Below, in pieces: positions 59,638-64,000 of a stretch of 64,000 bases of DNA. The stretch is taken from positions 1,527,501-1,591,500 of the forward strand of contig JBBPUQ010000007.1 in assembly GCA_038501195.1 (NCBI GenBank), read 5' to 3'. The DNA comes from Nemania diffusa (Eukaryota; Ascomycota; Sordariomycetes; Xylariales; Xylariaceae). The position numbers and the translations under genes were made by a program. Position 1 is the stretch's first letter, and the number at the start of each line of letters is the position of its first letter. The notes under the pieces are model-generated. The model did no database searches and was not told the origin of the DNA. It was given only the letters and a program-made list of their open reading frames with translations.

Positions 59638-61811
59638 CTAATCTTCACTCTCAATGCTCTCAATGACGGTCGCAGGCTCGTGTATGGACTCCTCGGTATC
59701 ATCCGTGGAATCAGCACTACCATTCTCAAGGAAATTCTTCAACATCTTCGATCCAGCTTCCAAGACACGTTGTTTCTCTTCTAGCGTTGCCTGCTCGGCC
59801 GCTATCCCGTCCTTTCCCTCGGCCACATACTTTAAGGTCCCATCGTCCATTTTGTTCACCATCTCAGCAGTAAATAGTCTCGGGAGTTTCACAACGAGGC
59901 ACTGTTCTATAACGAGCCGACTAAACTCGTCCAGGAATTTCTTGAGTGCAACCTATTTATAGTCAGCGTTTTCTTGCAAATTTAGCTTCTCACAGTAAAT
60001 ACCTTATAGTAGGCCTCCATCCAGTCTACGATAGATAAGCACGCTTGAGTCTCCATGTCCAGTTCAATAGCCTCGGCGATCTCATCCCAACCTTCCTCGA
60101 GCTCAAAGTGGGAACCACGAACCAGCTTTTTCTTTTCGTATTGCTCCAGCGCCCGTTTCACTCGTTGCTTATGCCTTTCAGTCTGTGTTTTCTGGACAGA
60201 CTCCATAAGATGACGATTGTAGGCGATAGCATTTCCCGTCTCGCATAGCTGCAAGAGGTCTTCCAGTCTTTCATCAACATCTCGTCTCAACTGATTCATA
60301 CTTGGGTTCATTATAACTTCCCAGAGTCTCTCCGCCGTACTGTCACGCATTACAGATTTGAGTACTCTTCTTAGGGCGCTTATTGTTATTTCGAATAACC
60401 CGTCGACGCAATCTGTTGCTAACTTTCGCCATGGTGTAATATGTTCTTTGAATGTCTCACCTATAATACCTGTATTGAATGTCCCTGGAAGTTCACGGCC
60501 TCGCATCCAAGACATCGAACAACGAACCATCTGCATATAGTCGATTCGGGAAACAAACATATCGTCAGGTTTGGTTACTTCGTCAACTATTCGCTTCACT
60601 TGCCCGTGCTGTTGCATCTCTCTCGCGAAATTCGCCAGAGCCAGTTGGATTCTAGCTCGGAGACGCCAATAGTCACCGGAGGCATGCTCTTCGGCCAAAC
60701 GCTCGTTCTGATGGTAGTTGCCCCTAACCACTACTTCCATGACGTTTATGAACTGCCTTCCAGCTTCAATGAGGTACTTGCGCTGTTCCGTGGGACTTGT
60801 GCACTCGGCGTCTAACTTTACAAGCTCCCATTGGCAGTTGTTTAAATGCATGTTGATTTCATACTGCATCTCGGAAAATTGACTCCGTATGTGGTCGTCG
60901 AAAATCGTTCCGAGCCTGGATCGCAAGGTAGATATGCCTTTCTGAGATGCCGGCAATACACTCCATATACCTCGATCGAAGAACTCACCCTTTGGTGCAT
61001 CTTGTATATTACCTATGGGCCACGGAGATATGCTTCTGTTGCCACATAGCACATGCCATCCCAGGCGTACCTCGACGACCTCGTTTGTTGCCAACTCGAA
61101 ATAGTGGTGCTCGTCGTCAGAGCCAAGCTTCAACGAATCTAGCCCCGTTATGAGGCCTAATGTGCGGTTTCCGAATGGGTCTATCTGTCTAGGCAGGATG
61201 GCAACATCTTGTAGCTTGAGGCTCTTCTTAGCAGCCACGACAGCAAGTAGGATGCCACGGGGATTTCTCAGATATGATCGAACCAGCATGTCCACTATGT
61301 ATGTGTTCTGTTCCGAGCTAAACAAGCCAGGGAGGTCCATTATTTTCATATGTGGTTGCATAGGTCCCGACATCTCTATTCGGAGAACATCTCTGGAGAA
61401 TCCGAGCCGATCATTATCAATTCTCATCAAACTTGCGGCTTCTTTGACAAGGTTTCCGAGGACAAGTTGAGAAGGGATATTTGTCCGCTTGTAATCCTTC
61501 ATACGGCGCTGTTCTTCGTCTGAGCGCCCTTTCCAAGGGATTATCGATAAATCTAACCCAGACCGAGAAGGCTCGTGGCGGTATATCGTCTCCGTAGCGA
61601 ATCGAGCACGTAGTCTCTCCTTGATTTGAAGTAGTGAAGAGTCACTACCTTCCGACGGCAAACATTCCCCGACTAATTGGTCACGAATGACTATGATCTC
61701 GGGGATATCGACAAAGCGATCAATTCCCACAGATCGCAGAGTGTCGAGGACATCCAGAGCAGCCTCTCGGCTCTTAGATCGTAAGACTTCTCCTATCACA
61801 TTCAATGCCAT
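59638..61811 (-). CDS. Dynamin-like protein with degenerate GTPase motifs
   Basis: Model: complement(join(59638..59952, 60003..61811)), 707 aa, with one 50-nt intron. The start is typical of fungal dynamin-like proteins ('VLDTLRSVGIDRFVDIPEII', then 'RFATE' and 'EMSGP'). The G3 motif is kept (D159-L-P-G162 in 'MDLPGLFSSEQN'). The G1 P-loop, normally GDQSSGKSS, is 'RDQLVGECL' (residues 43-51), losing the first Gly and the Lys and Ser that bind phosphate and magnesium. The G4 motif TKxD is T222-G-L-D225. A stalk region follows, and the GTPase-effector domain is the last 110 residues ('VALKKFLDEFSRLVIEQCLV', 'LFTAEMVNKMDD'). The fold is probably kept and GTP hydrolysis lost. It could still bind partners, or be an early pseudogene; the frame itself is unbroken. 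Confidence 0.88.
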
Positions 61812-63482
61812 TGTTTATACGTAAACAGTAAGTTGATGAAGGATAGCTTCCTAAGAGAGTAAGCGATGTAGTTGTAGTCCTGTGATTGATTATAGCTACT
61901 GGTCTTGGAAATGAAACATCGTACTTGGGTGAAGAAGAGCTTCATGAGCTGGAGGAAACCAAGTTTTCTAGAGGGTGCCCTATAGCAGCTAAGGAAACCA
62001 TAACCCCATGTCTACTCCTTCTATAGCTACCTCATCTATGTCTCATTCTTTCTAGGTTAGCTTTTCTCCTTCCATGTATAACTGTTATAAGTACCATTTA
62101 CGGTATGCCTCCCTACATATCTCGAGCTGTTCCTAACTTCCTGTATCCCTCGTACTTACTTCAGGAAAATCCGGCGGGCGACCCTCCCGCCACTTGAACA
62201 AGTGCTAGCGCCGCCTCCTGCCTCCAAGTTTAGAGAACGTAGGTATAGAAGGTCACACGCCCAGTGCATTGATAAAAAGGCAGCTATAACGCAGCTTACC
62301 TAGGTAGGCACTCATTCACATGGACTTTTTAAGCATTCCTAGAAGCTCGCTGTGGTCAACTACTTAAACTGGTAGGCCCAATGCATTGATTTAACTACCT
62401 AACCTAAAGGGGGGATCCGGTTTTAGGACACGCTGGAACTCGCGTCCTATCTATGTCGCCTTGTCGAATTTTTCGTTATTCTGCTACATGTATTATATTA
62501 CTGTTATAGTAACCGCATGCATTAGATGAGGGGTTACTGGAGACAACCACGGTTATTGTTATCTCACCTCTAAGTTTATCATACAGGTTAAAAAATTAAC
62601 GGTTTTAGACGTTGTGACTGTCTCTTAACCCCTTCCCTCGCGCTAATGTGGCTAGGTACCTATTTTTATTGCTAAGTCGAACCTACCGCCAGGTACCTAA
62701 TACAAGTAGAGCTGCTTTTTATAAAAATATTATTATAGCGTTATTGCAGCAAAGCAGCAATACTACATTTTGTTGCAACATTATAGTACAATCAATATAA
62801 CATCGTACGGCTCGAAAAAGCTGGAACTAAAGTAGTCCGGCTAGCACGCTGTTGAAACAACTAGCATTACTGCCAACAGCGTGTCCCCAAAACAAGTTCC
62901 CCCTATAAGTCCCCTATAAGAGGTACCTATGTGGTTAGTCTTATGTAATTCTACTACCTAGGGTTCAACCATGATCAGTAGTTAGACAAGCATAAATCCC
63001 ATAAAGAGGTTAAGGTAGGTGATCATATAAAGATTCATGTAGTAGATTTTACCAAGGTATTATGGGTATATAGATTTGCGCTCATCTAGATTCGGTGCCC
63101 CCATATCGAGATACCTACTGATAACCGTTAACCCCAGAATAATAAATTGGCCGCTTGTCCCTACCGGCCGGGGGAACCGGCTGCCCCGCAGTTCACTATG
63201 GGGCCACAGAGAAGCCGAGCTTCTCTAGCGTGTAGTCTATCGGATAGTGCACCTACGTAGATAAGTACCTAACGCATACACTTTCAATGTGCCTCGGCTC
63301 CAGCTCGAACAGGGGTTGTTTTACGGCGTTTGTTTCTCTCCTTTGAGCATCGTCACGATTGATATTCACTCATTTCAATAGCCTAAGCCTGCATGAAGTG
63401 TGTAATTAAGCCCAGCTTCTAAGGAGTTCAGAGAAGATAACTGTCGCTTTCGTCTGAATAAGCCCAGTGACCATCTCGCAAC
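61812..63482. other. Intergenic region containing a TIR element
   Basis: Divergent spacer between the dynamin-like gene and the phosphotransferase gene. It contains TIR element copy 2 (62,405-62,907) and several CCTA/TAGG words. No coding frame recognised. Confidence 0.5.
62405..62907. mobile_element. Terminal-inverted-repeat element, copy 2
   Basis: The left end is GGGGGATCCGG, TTTTAGGACACGCTGG; the right end is CAACAGCGTGTCC, then CCAAAACAAGTTCCCCC, an imperfect inverted repeat of about 30 bp. The interior has 'CTCGAAAAAGCTGGAACT', also present in copy 1 near 1260-1276. It is about 500 bp against about 240 bp for copy 1, so one is deleted or the other carries extra sequence. No open frame. 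Confidence 0.6.
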
Positions 63483-64000
63483 ATGGCGGGACGCGTCAGA
63501 CATCCGATCGACGTCAAGGCGCTCGAGCAGTACCTCAGCCAGCACGTGCCCGAGATCAAGGTGCCGCTGGACGTGAAGCAGTTCGGCTTCGGGCAGTCGA
63601 ACCCGACATACCAGCTGACATCGGCGGACCAGAAGCGCTATGTGATGCGCAAGAAGCCGCCGGGGAAGCTCCTCTCCAAGTCGGCGCACAAGGTCGAGCG
63701 CGAGTACCGCATCATCGCCGCGCTGGGGCCCACCGACGTGCCCGTGCCGCGGGCCTACTGCCTCTGCGAGGACGCGTCCGTGGTCGGCACGCCGTTCTAC
63801 GTCATGTCGTTCCTCGACGGGCGCATCTTCGAGGACCTGTCCATCCCCGGCGTGCCCGCGGCCGAGCGCACGAGCCTGTGGCGCGCCGCCGTGCGCACGC
63901 TCGCGCGCTTCCACGCCGTCGACTTCCGCGGCGCCGGCCTCGAGTCCTACGGGCGCAGCGACGGCTTCTACGACCGCCAGCTCGCCACGTGGCGCCAGAT
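63483..64000 (+). CDS. Phosphotransferase (APH/ACAD10-11 N-terminal kinase-like), 5' part
   Basis: The ATG at 63483 opens 172 codons that run off the window's right edge. '[20 protein letters not shown]' and '[20 protein letters not shown]' (with the Lys of VMRKKP and the Glu of the next helix), '[19 protein letters not shown]', '[20 protein letters not shown]' and '[12 protein letters not shown]' form the N-lobe of the APH-like fold. This is the version found in fungal proteins related to the kinase domain of human ACAD10/11. In those, the domain phosphorylates 4-hydroxy fatty acyl-CoAs before dehydrogenation; whether this fungal stand-alone version does so is unknown. The HxDxxxxN catalytic loop lies beyond the window. 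Very G+C-rich at third positions. Confidence 0.85.
   Translation, partial: MAGRVRHPIDVKALEQYLSQHVPEIKVPLDVKQFGFGQSNPTYQLTSADQKRYVMRKKPPGKLLSKSAHKVEREYRIIAALGPTDVPVPRAYCLCEDASVVGTPFYVMSFLDGRIFEDLSIPGVPAAERTSLWRAAVRTLARFHAVDFRGAGLESYGRSDGFYDRQLATWRQ

Noticed and set aside
63375..63914. 179-codon minus-strand frame
   Set aside because: Antisense shadow of the G+C-rich phosphotransferase gene, whose own frame is recognisable on the plus strand.

Overview
The window is from a filamentous ascomycete nuclear genome (Pezizomycotina, probably Sordariomycetes). The support is genes split by short introns with GTAAGT-like donors, CTAAC/CTGAC-like branch sites and YAG acceptors, together with families typical of that group: a HET protein, a hydrolase/NB-ARC NLR, a sedolisin, a 2EXR protein and a fungal rhodopsin-domain receptor. 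An approximately 12 kb A+T-rich block carries the transition pattern of repeat-induced point mutation (RIP). Species cannot be fixed from sequence alone. Gene models below were built by hand by matching reading phase across splice sites.

Layout. 1-0.7 kb: 3' end of a HET gene. 1.5-13.8 kb: a housekeeping block with DNA primase small subunit (PRI1), a HAD/Swiss-army-knife phosphatase-like protein with an RGG tail, a DUF167 protein, a complex I NDUFA11-type subunit and a UBP2-type deubiquitinase. 13.8-37 kb: an accessory block with long non-coding gaps. It holds a rhodopsin-domain membrane protein, an SDR pseudogene interrupted by a solo LTR, an unknown membrane protein, a secreted S53 protease, a copia pol relic, a Gfd2/YDR514C-like RNase H-fold protein, a terpenoid-cyclase-like gene fragment, a conserved unknown gene broken by one TAG, and an AT-hook/2EXR protein. 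37.3-49.25 kb: a heavily RIP-mutated block containing a recognisable Ty1/copia element (41,627-47,539) with two LTRs and a matching 5-bp flank. 49.8-54.8 kb: one four-exon NLR gene. 54.8-58.3 kb: apparently non-coding. 58.3-61.8 kb: PML1/SNIP1 splicing factor and a dynamin-like protein with a degenerate GTPase site. 63.5-64 kb: start of an ACAD10/11-type phosphotransferase.

Together: the core genes (replication, respiration, splicing, ubiquitin) look intact. Decayed genes cluster between 15.7 and 33.7 kb, around transposon remnants. Two related terminal-inverted-repeat elements lie near the two ends of the window (about 1.1 and 62.4 kb). RIP stops sharply at both edges of the A+T-rich block, and the flanking 2EXR and NLR genes remain open. 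I found no CRISPR array, rRNA or convincing functional tRNA.
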